64,000 nucleotides of DNA, taken from NCBI GenBank assembly GCA_951813535.1, contig OX638345.1:757029-821028 (forward strand). The letters run 5' to 3'. The notes below the pieces were generated by a model that ran no database searches, was not told the origin of the DNA, and worked only from the letters and a program-made list of their open reading frames with translations. The stretch's first letter is position 1. Every line of letters starts with the position of its first letter. The stretch is from an uncultured Dehalococcoidia bacterium (GTDB taxonomy: Bacteria; Chloroflexota; Dehalococcoidia; Lucifugimonadales; UBA3495). The translations under genes were made by a program, and so were the position numbers. Shown here piece after piece: positions 25,059 through 35,816 of this stretch.

Positions 25059-26282
25059 TTACTCGGTAGGCCAGCCGTCAGCTTCTTCGCCGGCGCTGAG
25101 CGCGGCCTGGATGCCTTCGGCAGCCTCGTCAGTGACCCACTCACCCCACATATCAGCGTTGCTGTTGAGCCACCAGAGGGCCGTAGCATTATTGCTGGCG
25201 TCAGGGTTCTCACGCTGCCATGCGGCTACTTCGCTATACACGTCGATATTGAAGTCCCAGTTGCGCAAGAACTCCACGACCTCAGGAGCACGGGCCGGGA
25301 TGGTAGGATGCACGGCAACCAAGATGGTGGCATCTTCATACGCGCAGGCTTTAGATGTGAGCCAGCATTCCTGAGAATACGTGGGCTCTTCCAGCCGTAC
25401 CAGATCAAGCACTAGCGCTGGTTCGTTGGTGCCCCACTGATACCCCAGCCAGGGTTCTTCCCGCTCGTACGCGCCGTACAGATCAGCGTTGAGGGCGGCG
25501 CTGTCTCCAGCGTTGATGATGTGGACGTGATCTCCCAACTCGTAGCCTGAAACCTGTTGGAGGCCGACTTCTTCGCACGCCCATCCAATGACACAGGCCA
25601 CTAATCTCGCCTTGTCACCGGTCTCGGCAGTCTTGAACAGATCTTTGTACTGTTGTTCTTTCAGGTCGTCCACATTGTCTAGGTCAGGATACTGTTCCTG
25701 TAGGTAGGCAGGGATCACAAAAGAGGACTGCCAGTCCTTGCCCAGACTCTGCCCGACAGAAACAACTTCACCGTTGGCAATCGCTTCATTCCAAGCTTCG
25801 ATTTGGTTGGGCAGCCAGATTTCCAGGGTTACGTGCGTGTCTCCCGCTCGGAGGCCCTGAAACAGCGGGAGCGTGCTACCGAGAACCACGTCCGTGGGGT
25901 AGCCATACCCTTTCTCGACAATGTACTGAGCCACACGGTTCTGCACTTGTGCGCTGGTCCAGTTGAGGTCGCTGAAGATGATGGTATCTTTCGGGCCTTC
26001 TGGTGCCATCACCTCGACGACGCGGGTGACTTCCACCTGCTCCGTGACAACCTTTTCGACCTCTTTCTCGACGATCTTTTCGACTTCCTTTTCAACTACT
26101 TTTTCGACTTCGACCGGTTTCTCAACAACCTTCTCGACTTCGATCTGCTCGGTCACGACGCGGGTGACCTCAACCTGCTCAGTGATGACTTGGGGTTCAG
26201 CCGGTGAGCAGGCCGCGATGGCGACTACCGTTACGATGGCCATCACCATAGTCAGAGCCAATAACCTGTACTTAGTGAACAA
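25059..26282 (-). CDS. proX: Glycine betaine/choline-type ABC substrate-binding lipoprotein (ProX/OpuAC)
   Basis: A 407-residue binding protein. I choose the TTG at 26282 because GGAGGG lies seven bases upstream and the product MFTKYRLLALTMVMAIV runs straight into a lipobox at Cys25 (AIAAC); an ATG at 26297 has no SD. A 55-residue linker of VEK/VEV/TEQ repeats follows, then an OpuAC domain (IIFSDLNWTSAQVQNRVAQYIVEKGYGYPTDVV, VTLEIWLPNQIEAWNEA, EPALVLDLVRLEEP). It delivers a quaternary-ammonium or similar solute to the permease encoded upstream. A promoter with perfect -35 lies in front and a terminator behind. Confidence 0.9.
   Translation of the reverse strand: MFTKYRLLALTMVMAIVTVVAIAACSPAEPQVITEQVEVTRVVTEQIEVEKVVEKPVEVEKVVEKEVEKIVEKEVEKVVTEQVEVTRVVEVMAPEGPKDTIIFSDLNWTSAQVQNRVAQYIVEKGYGYPTDVVLGSTLPLFQGLRAGDTHVTLEIWLPNQIEAWNEAIANGEVVSVGQSLGKDWQSSFVIPAYLQEQYPDLDNVDDLKEQQYKDLFKTAETGDKARLVACVIGWACEEVGLQQVSGYELGDHVHIINAGDSAALNADLYGAYEREEPWLGYQWGTNEPALVLDLVRLEEPTYSQECWLTSKACAYEDATILVAVHPTIPARAPEVVEFLRNWDFNIDVYSEVAAWQRENPDASNNATALWWLNSNADMWGEWVTDEAAEGIQAALSAGEEADGWPTE
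26010..26200. repeat. VEK-repeat linker of the binding lipoprotein (coding)
   Basis: Imperfect in-frame repeats of 9-12 bp encode a run of VEKVVEK, VEVEKVV and TEQVEVTRVV units on the minus strand. The segment spaces the lipid anchor from the binding domain and probably forms an extended charged helix. Confidence 0.8.
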
Positions 26283-26344
26283 AATTCTTCCCTCCATGCG
26301 GGGTGAGTTGCCGGGAGTTTTGAGCGGCAATTAGAGTGGCGATG

Positions 26345-26373
26345 ATTATTGCAGTGTTGTTTATCGATGTCAA
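26345..26373 (-). promoter_or_regulatory. Promoter TTGACA-N17-AATAAT for the binding-protein gene
   Basis: On the minus strand a perfect -35 (26373-26368) and AATAAT (26350-26345) are 17 bp apart, in an AT-rich gap after the permease gene. Transcription would begin about 55 nt before the TTG start, so the binding protein can be made in excess over the permease. Confidence 0.75.
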
Positions 26374-26509
26374 TCTGACGATTGCCGCAACAATTACATT
26401 ACATAATTATTGTTTTCGTGAAAAACACAAAAAGTTTCTGCTTCGCGAGGGACCAGCGGGCGGTAGCGCCATCCGCCGACTCAAAGTCTGCGCCTTGGAG
26501 ATACGGTTA

Positions 26510-27604
26510 TCATTGGCCTCCGCTCAGGGCTTCCTGCCTGCTCCGCACTATCGCTTGAGTGAGCCGGTCGATGACGACGGCCAAAAACACAATGGCCAAG
26601 CCCGCGATTACTCCGTTCCCAGGTTGGTTCTTCTGCAATGCGCGCAGTACGTTGTCGCCCAAACCGCCGGCCGCCACCATGCTGGCAATGGTCACCATGG
26701 CCAGCGCCATCATCGTCGTCTGGTTGACGCCGGCCATGATGGTCGGCAGCGCCATGGGTACCTGCACCTTGGCCAAGATCTGCAGCGGGGACGCTCCGAA
26801 AGAGCGCGCCGCTTCCACCGTCTCCGGAGAAACCTGCCGTATCCCCAGGTTGGTCAGCCGTATTACCGGTGGAACCGCGTAGATGATGGTGGCGAATATG
26901 CCGGCCGGCTTGCCCAGCCCAAAGAATAGTATTCCCGGGATCAGGTACACAAAGCTGGGCATCGTCTGCATCCCGTCCAAAATGGGACGCATGATGCGGT
27001 CCGCAGTCTGGTTTCGAGCTCCCAAGACCCCCAGCGGGAGTCCGATGCCGACCGATAATGCCACTGCCACCGCCATCAGCGCTATCGTGTCCATGGTCGG
27101 CTCCCACAGACCCATGAACCCGATGAACAGGAACGCGACACCCGAGAACGCCATCAGCCCCCAACGACCCACCGCGAACGACGCCAGCATCAACCCCAAG
27201 ACCACAGCGGGCCAGGGGAGCCACTTCAACCCGCTCTCGATGTAAACCAGCGCGTAGGTTATGCCGTTCTTGATCCCTTCAAAAAGCCACCGTCCGTTGT
27301 TGGTTAGCCACTTGATCCCACTGTCGATGGCATCTCCGCTAACGTCGCGCACTGACCTAGGGAAACTGGTCGATCCGTCACTGGATTGCACGTGGGCGAC
27401 CGTGGTCGGGAATTCCATCCCCGGTCCCCATACGACCAGGCACACGACCAGCACGATAATGACTGAGATCACTCCGGCGATCCATACGTACAGCGGCGGG
27501 ATGGCCGCCAGCGTAAACCGTGGCGACTCAGTCGACTGTGTCGGTTCTGACAGCGTCCCTGGGGTGGTGCGGGACTCAGGCTCGTCTCTGGTGATGACTG
27601 CCAT
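26510..27604 (-). CDS. proW: Glycine betaine/proline ABC transporter permease (ProW/OpuAB)
   Basis: A 364-residue permease with a long hydrophilic N-terminus (1-38), a first membrane helix at about 40-60, and five to six more between 140 and 345. The binding-protein-dependent transport EAA-type loop is VEAARSFGASPLQILAKVQVPMALPTIMAGVNQTTMMALAMVTIASMVAAGGLG. IPLG..GARN, MRPILDGMQTMPSFVYLIPGILFFGLG and APP-type VPPVIRLTNLGIR are typical of ProW. The start ATG has a GGAGATC SD. It lies between the ATPase and the binding-protein gene and forms the membrane channel for osmolyte import. Confidence 0.92.
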   Translation of the reverse strand: MAVITRDEPESRTTPGTLSEPTQSTESPRFTLAAIPPLYVWIAGVISVIIVLVVCLVVWGPGMEFPTTVAHVQSSDGSTSFPRSVRDVSGDAIDSGIKWLTNNGRWLFEGIKNGITYALVYIESGLKWLPWPAVVLGLMLASFAVGRWGLMAFSGVAFLFIGFMGLWEPTMDTIALMAVAVALSVGIGLPLGVLGARNQTADRIMRPILDGMQTMPSFVYLIPGILFFGLGKPAGIFATIIYAVPPVIRLTNLGIRQVSPETVEAARSFGASPLQILAKVQVPMALPTIMAGVNQTTMMALAMVTIASMVAAGGLGDNVLRALQKNQPGNGVIAGLAIVFLAVVIDRLTQAIVRSRQEALSGGQ

Positions 27605-27672
27605 ATCGATCTCCGTGGTTACGTCGGCCGGAGCGTGACCGGCCGCCAGGATTGGCGGCGCCGAGAGCCCGT

Positions 27673-28992
27673 TTACGCGTTGGTTTCGGCTTCCGCGGCC
27701 AACGCGGCGTTCTCGACGGCGTTGGCTTCGTAATCGGCATCCGCAGCGGACGTTTCCGCCAGCGCTTCGGCCAGCGCGCTTCGATGCACTTCACCGATCA
27801 AAATGTTCGCTTCATTCGTTACCGGAATCGGGAAATCGCTGCTCATGGCCATTGGAATCAGTTCATCGAAGGAGGTCGTTGCCGCCACCGCCCGGTATTC
27901 GCGGTCCACATAGGTCCAGGCTTCGTCGAAACGCTTGACCCCCGCTCGCAGCGCGCGCTCCGCGTTGGCGATGGACAACAGCCCAATGTATCCCTGTCCG
28001 CGGTCCACGACCCAGGCCGCGTCACCGTCACTGTCGCCGATGGTGTGCAGGGCCGCCCTTGGACCCTGGTGGCCCATCACGGTGGCCTTGGGCGTCACCA
28101 TCACCTTGCTGGCGCTCAGGATCGTCTCGAGCCGCACGTCCTGCGTGAAGTCGCCCACATATTCGTCCTCGGGCCGCAGCACGATGTCCTCAGGTGAGCC
28201 GATCTGCGCCACCTTGCCATCGTGCATGATGGCGATGCGGTCGCCCAGCTTCAGCGCTTCGTTGAGGTCGTGGGTGATGAACACTATGGTCTTGTGCAGG
28301 TCAGTTTGCAGCCGGAGCAACTCGTCCTGCATCTGCCGGCGGATCAGCGGGTCCAGTCCGCTGAACGGCTCGTCCATCAGCAGGATGTCGGTGTTCGTCG
28401 CCAGGGCCCGGGCGAGACCCACCCGCTGCTGCATGCCTCCCGAAAGCTGGCGCGGGTACGATGCTTCCCATCCGCCCAATCCGACCAGTTCCAGTACCTC
28501 GCGGGTGCGGGCTTCGCGCTCCGGCTTCTTGACCCCCTGCACCTCCAGCCCCCATCCGGCGTTGTCCAGCACGTTGCGGTGCGGCATCAGCCCGTAGTGC
28601 TGGAACACCATCGCGATCTTGCTGCGGCGGAACTCGATCAGTTCCTTGTCGGACATGTTGGTGATGTCCTCGCCCGCGATGACTATTTCGCCCGCAGTGG
28701 GTTCGATCAAACGGATCAGGCAGCGCACCATCGTGGACTTGCCGCTTCCCGACAGCCCCATGATCACGAACGTTTCGCCCCGGTTCACCTGGAACGAGAC
28801 ATCCTGCAGGCCGATGACGTTGCCGAACTCGCTCTGGAAATAGGATTTATCGTGGCCCGAATATTGCGGGTCCAGCACCCGTTCCGGGTTCCGGCCGAAC
28901 ACTTTCCAGACCGAATCTACCCGGATGTAGGCCTGGCCATCGTCGCTCGACGCGTTCGTCGCTTCACTAGGTATGTTGTCCGTGGCCACCAT
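27673..28992 (-). CDS. proV: Glycine betaine ABC transporter ATP-binding protein (ProV/OpuAA)
   Basis: A 439-residue ATPase. Residues 60-300 carry Walker [10 protein letters not shown] (79-87), the Q-loop in [13 protein letters not shown], the signature [15 protein letters not shown], Walker [15 protein letters not shown] and the switch His in [11 protein letters not shown]-terminal region of about 130 residues resembles the CBS pair that senses ionic strength in OpuA ([33 protein letters not shown]), and the end is an Ala/Glu-rich tail. It is the first gene of the transporter unit; a promoter-like pair lies 55-90 bp upstream. Confidence 0.92.
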   Translation of the reverse strand: MVATDNIPSEATNASSDDGQAYIRVDSVWKVFGRNPERVLDPQYSGHDKSYFQSEFGNVIGLQDVSFQVNRGETFVIMGLSGSGKSTMVRCLIRLIEPTAGEIVIAGEDITNMSDKELIEFRRSKIAMVFQHYGLMPHRNVLDNAGWGLEVQGVKKPEREARTREVLELVGLGGWEASYPRQLSGGMQQRVGLARALATNTDILLMDEPFSGLDPLIRRQMQDELLRLQTDLHKTIVFITHDLNEALKLGDRIAIMHDGKVAQIGSPEDIVLRPEDEYVGDFTQDVRLETILSASKVMVTPKATVMGHQGPRAALHTIGDSDGDAAWVVDRGQGYIGLLSIANAERALRAGVKRFDEAWTYVDREYRAVAATTSFDELIPMAMSSDFPIPVTNEANILIGEVHRSALAEALAETSAADADYEANAVENAALAAEAETNA

Positions 28993-29053
28993 GAGCTACA
29001 GAATCCCCCGCCGTTGTCGAGATGTTCGCCTTTCGCGCCGGGCCTGTTAAGTC

Positions 29054-29082
29054 ACCGTAGGCCCGGCACCATTGTTTGTCAA
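29054..29082 (-). promoter_or_regulatory. Possible promoter of proV (TTGACA-N17-TACGGT)
   Basis: The -35 is perfect (29082-29077) but the -10 (29059-29054) matches at only three positions. Its distance to the proV ATG is reasonable. Confidence 0.4.
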
Positions 29083-29170
29083 CCCTGTCCCAGCCGGCGG
29101 CGCGTGCCGACGGCCGGTTTGCGCATGACACCGCCTCAGCGTATTGCCGACAGAAACCGAGAGTTCCCAA

Positions 29171-30691
<1,521 letters not shown>

Positions 30692-30692
30692 C

Positions 30693-31796
30693 GTGCATTT
30701 CCCCATCGCCGACGCCACGGTATCGCCCCTGCTGCTGGCGCTGCTGGGAATGATCGTCGGCACCATGACCGGTTTCTTCGGCGTGGGCGGCGGCTTCCTG
30801 ATCACCGGGGGACTGCTCGTGCTGGGCGTCCCGACCATCTATGCCGTCGGCACCGGCCTCCTGATGGTGATGGGCACGGCCATTACCAGCACCCTGCGCC
30901 ACCGCCGGCTGGGAAACGTCGATATGCGGCTGGCCGTTCTCATCGTCTGCGGCACCATCCCCGGCGTGTTCGCCGGCGAGCGGGTCAACACGACTCTGGA
31001 GCACGCCGGGGTTGCGGGACCCGTGATCGGCGCGGTCTACTTCGTGCTCCTGCTCAGCCTGGGTTCCCTGATGGTCGGAAACTGGCTCAGGCAACTCCGG
31101 TATCGCCCGGGCCCCCGGGTGGGCGGCGGGCTTCCGGGCTGGTTCCGGAGCGTGCGCGTTGGCCCCGACCGGCTCCGGCTACCCATGCTGAGCGGCTCCC
31201 GATTTTCCGGTGAGGTGAACCTGCGGCCCGCTTTCCCCGGAGCCGGCATCGAGGAGATGTCCGCGCTGGTCCCGATGTTCGCCGGTTTCACCATTGGATT
31301 CGTCGCGGCTTTGCTGGGCGCCGGAGGCGGTTTCCTCCTGATGCCGTTCCTGGTCTACGGTCTGGGTATCCCGCCGGCCGTAGCCATCGGCACCGACCTG
31401 TTCCAGATCATCATCACCGGCAGCCTGGGCGCGTTCCTCTACTCGTTGAGCGGCAACGTAGATCCGATGATCGCGGTCATCATGTTCGCGTCGGCCTCGG
31501 TGGGCACTCAGCTGGGCGCCCTGGCCACGCGGTTCGTCAACGCCACCCGGATCCTCGGCCTGTTCGGCGTCACGGTGCTCAACGCCGGCGTCGCCGTTGG
31601 TTTGGGTCAGCTGGCCCGGCTGATCGGGTCGGGAGGGTTGGAGCAGGTCAGCCAGATATTGCTGCTTGGCGTATCCGGAGCGGTCGCTGTGACCATCCTG
31701 CTGCTCTTGACCGCTGCGGCGCTGAGTCAGGCCCGGCGCGGCCGCCGGCTGACTGCATTGCGCGAGGCTCGGTCCGCCCGGCGTTCTATGACCTGA
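30693..31796 (+). CDS. Sulfite exporter TauE/SafE family permease
   Basis: A 367-residue membrane protein with the two inverted TauE/SafE halves: GMIVGTMTGFFGVGGGFLITGGLLVLGVP and GFTIGFVAALLGAGGGFLLMPFLVYGLGIPPAVAIGTDLF. A hydrophilic insert of about 60 residues (WLRQLRYRPGPR to AFPGAG) separates them. The start is the GTG at 30693, one base after the stop of the upstream small gene. The family exports organosulfur anions such as sulfite or sulfoacetate; the true substrate is not known. It converges on aroB with 34 bp between. Confidence 0.88.
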   Translation: MHFPIADATVSPLLLALLGMIVGTMTGFFGVGGGFLITGGLLVLGVPTIYAVGTGLLMVMGTAITSTLRHRRLGNVDMRLAVLIVCGTIPGVFAGERVNTTLEHAGVAGPVIGAVYFVLLLSLGSLMVGNWLRQLRYRPGPRVGGGLPGWFRSVRVGPDRLRLPMLSGSRFSGEVNLRPAFPGAGIEEMSALVPMFAGFTIGFVAALLGAGGGFLLMPFLVYGLGIPPAVAIGTDLFQIIITGSLGAFLYSLSGNVDPMIAVIMFASASVGTQLGALATRFVNATRILGLFGVTVLNAGVAVGLGQLARLIGSGGLEQVSQILLLGVSGAVAVTILLLLTAAALSQARRGRRLTALREARSARRSMT

Positions 31797-31830
31797 TTTC
31801 GCCGCCGAGAGGGATCCCCGCTACCGGCCC

Positions 31831-32931
31831 TTATTCGGTGAGCCAGGCCAGCGTTTCGTCCACCACCTCTGTCGGTATGTCCCGGCGCACGGTGGCGCGG
31901 CCGACATCCTCCAGCAGCACCCAGCGGTTGGCTCCTCCCACGGTCTTCTTGTCCAGGGACATGGCGCCGCGCACGGCATCCAGATCGACCCCCTGGGCCG
32001 TGATGGGCAGATTGAACCGTTGCAGCAGGACGCGCTGCCGTTCCAGGAGGTCGTCGCCGATCATGCCCATCTCCCGGGCGATGCGGCCGGCGCCCATCAT
32101 GCCTACGGACACACCCTCGCCGTGCATGAATTGTCCGTACTCGGTGGACGCTTCCAGGGCGTGACCGATCGTGTGCCCGTAGTTCAGCAGGATGCGAATG
32201 CCCAGCGTCTCCCGTTCGTCCTGGCTCACCACGTCGGCCTTGATGGCCATGCTGCGGCGGATCACCTCGGTGGAGATCTCCGGCTCCACCTCCATGAGCG
32301 CCTCGGCGTGCTCCTCGAACACGTCCACCAGCGATGGGTCCAGGATCAGCCCGTGCTTGATGGCTTCGGCCCATCCCTCAGCAAGTTCCCGCTTGCCCAG
32401 CGTGGACAACGCCTGCACGTCGGCCAGGACCGCCCGTGGCTGGTAGAACGCGCCCACCATGTTCTTCGCCTGGGGGAGGTTGACCGCCACCTTGCCGCCG
32501 ATGGACGCATCCACCATGGCGGCCATGCTGGTCGGCACCTGGACGAAGGGCACCCCCCGCAGGAAGGTGCTGGCGATGAACCCTCCCAGGTCGCCGGCCA
32601 CCCCGCCGCCGATGGCGATGATCGGTTGGCCCCGCTCGGCTCTGAGGCCCACCAGCCATTCATAGATTTCTTGGGCCTGCTGGAAGGACTTGCTGGTCTC
32701 GCCGGCGGGAATGACGAAACAATGGGCCGCAATCCCCGCCCTTTGCAGGGCCCACTGGGCATTTCGGCCGTAGGGCCGCATCACGTTCTCGTCCGTGACG
32801 ATGTACGCGGTGTTGCCCAGACCCAGTTCCTGGATGTGCTCGCCCAGCCGCTCGATGATGCCCCAGCCGGCGATGACGGGGTAACTGCCCCCGGAGTGGT
32901 GAACGGTTGCGGCTAGATCTGGGCTGGTCAT
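31831..32931 (-). CDS. aroB: 3-Dehydroquinate synthase
   Basis: A 366-residue DHQS, normal length. NAD-binding and active-site motifs: GGGVAGDLGGFIASTFLRGVPFVQVPTSMAAMVDASIGGKVAVNLPQAKN, then VGAFYQPRAVLAD, the zinc ligands in the WAEAIKHG, LLNYGHTIGHALE and HGEGVSVGM regions, and SLDKKTVGG. It converts DAHP to 3-dehydroquinate in the shikimate pathway. The start has a GGGAGGA SD. It follows aroK by 17 bp, the common aroK-aroB pairing, and ends a long minus-strand run. Confidence 0.96.
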   Translation of the reverse strand: MTSPDLAATVHHSGGSYPVIAGWGIIERLGEHIQELGLGNTAYIVTDENVMRPYGRNAQWALQRAGIAAHCFVIPAGETSKSFQQAQEIYEWLVGLRAERGQPIIAIGGGVAGDLGGFIASTFLRGVPFVQVPTSMAAMVDASIGGKVAVNLPQAKNMVGAFYQPRAVLADVQALSTLGKRELAEGWAEAIKHGLILDPSLVDVFEEHAEALMEVEPEISTEVIRRSMAIKADVVSQDERETLGIRILLNYGHTIGHALEASTEYGQFMHGEGVSVGMMGAGRIAREMGMIGDDLLERQRVLLQRFNLPITAQGVDLDAVRGAMSLDKKTVGGANRWVLLEDVGRATVRRDIPTEVVDETLAWLTE

Positions 32932-32948
32932 TGTTGTCCTCCCGGTGG

Positions 32949-33494
32949 TCAGGTTTGAACTGCGGCGGTGACAGTGCTTTCAAAAATGCGCAGCACCTCG
33001 TCCGCCACCTGCTCCGGTGTGCGGTCGTCGGTGGATACGGCGTGGTGGGCCAGTGCGTAGGCCGGCGCGCGTTCGTCCAGCAATTCGCTTATTCGTTCCA
33101 GCGGGTCGCCTGCGCCCAGCATGGGACGCACTGCGGCGTTGGGGCTGCCCCGGGTGATGCGATGGTGGATGGTTTCCGGCGTTGCGGTGAGGCAGAACAC
33201 GACCCCGTTTTCGAGCAGGACCTGGCGGGTCATTTCCTGGGCGAATGCGCCGCCCCCGGCCGCGATGACCTTGTTGCCGCCTTCGCACAGTGTCATGGCC
33301 GCGTGTCGCTCCATGGCGCGGAAAATGATCTCGCCTTCATCGCTGAAGATCTGGTGAATCGGCTTGCGAGCCCGTCGAACGATCTCTTCGTCCAGATCGG
33401 TCATCCGCCGCCCGGTGAGCCGGGAAATGATGCGACCCACATGGCTCTTGCCCGTCGCCATGAACCCGACCAGGATGATGTTGTCCGCGATCAT
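32949..33494 (-). CDS. aroK: Shikimate kinase
   Basis: A 181-residue enzyme with Walker A GFMATGKS at residues 10-17, DLDEEIVRR (shikimate-binding Asp), the Arg in IFRAMERHA, the GGG loop in VIAAGGGAF, and the lid region RPMLGAG. It phosphorylates shikimate at O3. The gene lies between the VOC gene (12 bp) and aroB (17 bp). The C-terminal 20 residues are less conserved. Confidence 0.94.
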   Translation of the reverse strand: MIADNIILVGFMATGKSHVGRIISRLTGRRMTDLDEEIVRRARKPIHQIFSDEGEIIFRAMERHAAMTLCEGGNKVIAAGGGAFAQEMTRQVLLENGVVFCLTATPETIHHRITRGSPNAAVRPMLGAGDPLERISELLDERAPAYALAHHAVSTDDRTPEQVADEVLRIFESTVTAAVQT

Positions 33495-33506
33495 CGCCGG
33501 TCGCGG

Positions 33507-33908
33507 TTACGCCGGTCGCGGCGGCGCCGGCGCGTAGCCCGACGCGGTGCAGAACTCCACGCTGTTGCCATCGGGGTCTTCGATGAAGAAGTACGCCTGC
33601 CCGTCATAGCGAATGCCGCCGCGCAGGACTTCATAGCCGCTGCTCTCCAGCGTGGCTCGGGTCGCTTCGAGGTCGTCGACCTGGAACGCGTGGTGCACGT
33701 TGCCCGGCTTGGCGGGAGCCTCGTCGGTCTCGATCAGGTGGACCATGACGCCGTTTTCCAGTTGCAGCCAGGTGATGGCAGGGTTATCAACCTGGCTCTG
33801 GATCTGCTTGATCCCCAGCAGGTCGTTGTAGAAGGCCATGGCCCGGGCCGTGTCCTTCACCATGGTGGTCACGTGGTTGATCTGGCTGATCTCGATCTTT
33901 CCGGCCAT
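33507..33908 (-). CDS. VOC superfamily (glyoxalase/dioxygenase-like) protein
   Basis: A 133-residue single-domain VOC protein: ISQINHVTTMVKDTARAMAFYNDLLG, a middle VHLIETDEAPAKPGNVHHAFQVDD and a C-terminal AYFFIEDPDGNSVEFC. The His at residue 11, the second His in VHHAF and the final Glu match the metal ligand pattern. Members include glyoxalase I, epimerases and resistance proteins, so the function is open. An SD (GGAGGG) precedes the ATG. It is probably in the same transcript as aroK-aroB but unrelated in pathway. Confidence 0.85.
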   Translation of the reverse strand: MAGKIEISQINHVTTMVKDTARAMAFYNDLLGIKQIQSQVDNPAITWLQLENGVMVHLIETDEAPAKPGNVHHAFQVDDLEATRATLESSGYEVLRGGIRYDGQAYFFIEDPDGNSVEFCTASGYAPAPPRPA

Positions 33909-33976
33909 GTTGTCCCTCCGTGTCGGTTGCTGCGGGTATTATGCCATACCCCTCGGAACGTCGTTGCAGGGATACG

Positions 33977-34645
33977 CTAGGATCCTTCGGGCCACGCCTC
34001 ATCGCCCAAAAGCGGCACGTAGCTGCAGGGGCCCAGTTCCTCGTAAACGCGCCCCTCCGGATTTGCCCACACGCGCGTCAGCGTCTGGCGCGCGCGTTCA
34101 CCCACCGGCAGCACGATGCGACCGCCGGGTTTCAACTGCGCCAGCAACGATTCCGGTACGGACGGAGGCGACGCCGACACCAGGATCGCGTCGAACGGGG
34201 CGACCTCCGGCGCGCCCAATACGGCGCCGGCTTCCAGCACTGTGACCTCCCCGATTCCGGCTGCGGACAGGTTGCGCCGCGCCATCACCGCAAGTTCCGG
34301 AATGCGCTCCACCGCCACCACGCGGCCACGCGGCAGCATTGCTGAGAGTACGGCCGCCTGATACCCGCTGCCCGCGCCGACCTCAAGCACGTATTCGTCG
34401 CCCCGCAGGTCCAGCGCGCTGGTCGCTACCGCCACCATCTGGGGTTGAGAGATGGTCTGACCGTTGCCGATGGAGAGGGCGGTATTTTGGTGCGCGAGGT
34501 GCCGCAGATGGTCGGGCAAAAAGGACTCTCTAGGCACCAGGCGCATGGCATGCACCACCGGCGCGTCGCCCACGGTTTTGGTCAGGTGATCAAAAAGGCG
34601 TGTCCGGTCCACATCGGACAGAAATCCAACCCAGGACAGGCTCAC
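33977..34645 (-). CDS. pcm: Protein-L-isoaspartate O-methyltransferase
   Basis: A 222-residue SAM-dependent PIMT. Family markers: the N-terminal VPRESFLPDHLRHLAHQNTALSIGNGQTISQPQMVAVATSAL, the SAM motif I EVGAGSGYQAAVLS, VVAVERIPELA, and the post-motif PFDAILVSASPPSVPESLLAQLKPGGRIVLPVG. It repairs isoaspartyl residues in aged proteins. The ATG overlaps the stop of the enoyl-CoA hydratase gene by 4 nt. Confidence 0.93.
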   Translation of the reverse strand: MSLSWVGFLSDVDRTRLFDHLTKTVGDAPVVHAMRLVPRESFLPDHLRHLAHQNTALSIGNGQTISQPQMVAVATSALDLRGDEYVLEVGAGSGYQAAVLSAMLPRGRVVAVERIPELAVMARRNLSAAGIGEVTVLEAGAVLGAPEVAPFDAILVSASPPSVPESLLAQLKPGGRIVLPVGERARQTLTRVWANPEGRVYEELGPCSYVPLLGDEAWPEGS

Positions 34646-35451
34646 GAACCTTGAAACCAGGCTTGCCGCTTTTGTGAGAATGCTTTTATTCCTTCCTGGA
34701 AGTCACGCGTCAGCCCGATGCCAGCTATAGCGTCCGTTTCGGCGTCCAGTTGGGTTGCCAGATCCGCGTCCCAACTGCCGTCGAACAGGGCCTTGACCCG
34801 ACCGTAGGCGCGGGTCGGACCCTGGGCCAGCCGGTCCGCCGTTTCCATGGCGTGCCGTTCAAAGTGGGAGGACTCGAACACCTGGCTGACCAGTCCCAGT
34901 TCCAGCGCGTACTGGGCGCCGATGGGCTGCCGGGCCAGGTAGATCTCCATGGCGCGGCCCTGGCCGACTATGCGCGGGAGCATGTAGGTCGACCCGCCGT
35001 CGGCGGTGCACCCGATATTGGCGTACGCCAGCAGGAAACGCGCGTCCGACGACGCAACGCGGATGTCGCAGGCCAGCGCCAGGCTGAAACCCGCCCCGGC
35101 TGCCACGCCGTTGATTGCCGCAACCACCGGCTTGTCCAGCCGTCGTATGCCCATCACCACATCGCGGTGGAGCGTGTCTGCCAGTTCCCGCAGATGATCC
35201 GACAGCCCTTCCTGGCCGCCATCATCCAGTTGCTGAGTAAATTCTCGCACGTCCGCGCCGGAGCAGAATGCGCCGTCGGTACCTGTGAGCAGGACGGCGC
35301 GTGTATCCGCGCCACGGCACGACTTGATGGCCGCGCCAAGTTCGTCCACCATCTCCGGCGACAGCGCATTGCGCGCCTCGGGGCGGTTTAGCCGTATGAC
35401 CGCCAGGGGACCCTTCCGTTCCAGTTGGACGCGATTGTCGGTGGTGGTCAT
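34642..35451 (-). CDS. Enoyl-CoA hydratase/isomerase family protein
   Basis: A 269-residue crotonase-fold protein: LAVIRLNRPEARNALSPEMVDEL, the oxyanion-hole segment GAFCSGADVREF, and KPVVAAINGVAAGAGFSLALACDIRVASSDARFLLAYANIGCTADGGSTYMLPRIVG. In the last segment the Glu at the first catalytic position of typical hydratases is not evident, and the second position is Asp-Gly, so it may be an isomerase or PaaG-like hydrolase. Start and stop overlap neighbours by 4 nt on both sides. Confidence 0.88.
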   Translation of the reverse strand: MTTTDNRVQLERKGPLAVIRLNRPEARNALSPEMVDELGAAIKSCRGADTRAVLLTGTDGAFCSGADVREFTQQLDDGGQEGLSDHLRELADTLHRDVVMGIRRLDKPVVAAINGVAAGAGFSLALACDIRVASSDARFLLAYANIGCTADGGSTYMLPRIVGQGRAMEIYLARQPIGAQYALELGLVSQVFESSHFERHAMETADRLAQGPTRAYGRVKALFDGSWDADLATQLDAETDAIAGIGLTRDFQEGIKAFSQKRQAWFQGS

Positions 35452-35807
35452 TTTGATCTCCCCTCGCGTTGGTCTTGGGCAGTATCGTGCCCGTTCTCTT
35501 CCGCGACCCGGGCTTCATAGCCCAACCTGTACCCCTCTTCACGGGCTTTTTCCAACTCCTGCTGCCGCTTCCGCCATATAGCCTGGCGGGCGTAATCAAT
35601 GCCGAACAGCATCGCGTAGCCTCCCGTTTCCACCAGCGGCCAGAACAGAGCGGACAGCGGCGTCAGTTCGGCCGCGGTGAGAAGGGTAGATAGTCCGTTC
35701 CAATCTCGTTCACCAAAAAGGATCAAAATAACCGCGTCAACCAACAGGATGACGATAGCCGCAACCGCAATCTTGACCGGTACGTTGAACGGCTTCGGCT
35801 GGTTCAT
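35448..35807 (-). CDS. Small membrane protein of unknown function
   Basis: A 119-residue protein with two hydrophobic helices (KIAVAAIVILLVDAVILILFG at about 12-32, and ALFWPLVETGGYAMLFGID at about 53-71) and a charged C-terminal helix (RKRQQELEKAREEGYRLGYEAR). It overlaps the following hydratase gene by 4 nt and lies 9 bp after ilvD. No family is recognised; it is likely a real gene because of its coupling and amphipathic pattern. Confidence 0.6.
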   Translation of the reverse strand: MNQPKPFNVPVKIAVAAIVILLVDAVILILFGERDWNGLSTLLTAAELTPLSALFWPLVETGGYAMLFGIDYARQAIWRKRQQELEKAREEGYRLGYEARVAEENGHDTAQDQREGRSK

Positions 35808-35816
35808 TCGGTGAGG

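Noticed and set aside
25990-26210. Closely spaced direct repeats resembling a CRISPR array
   Set aside because: They are in frame, vary in length and encode VEK-type linker residues; no conserved repeat with unique spacers.
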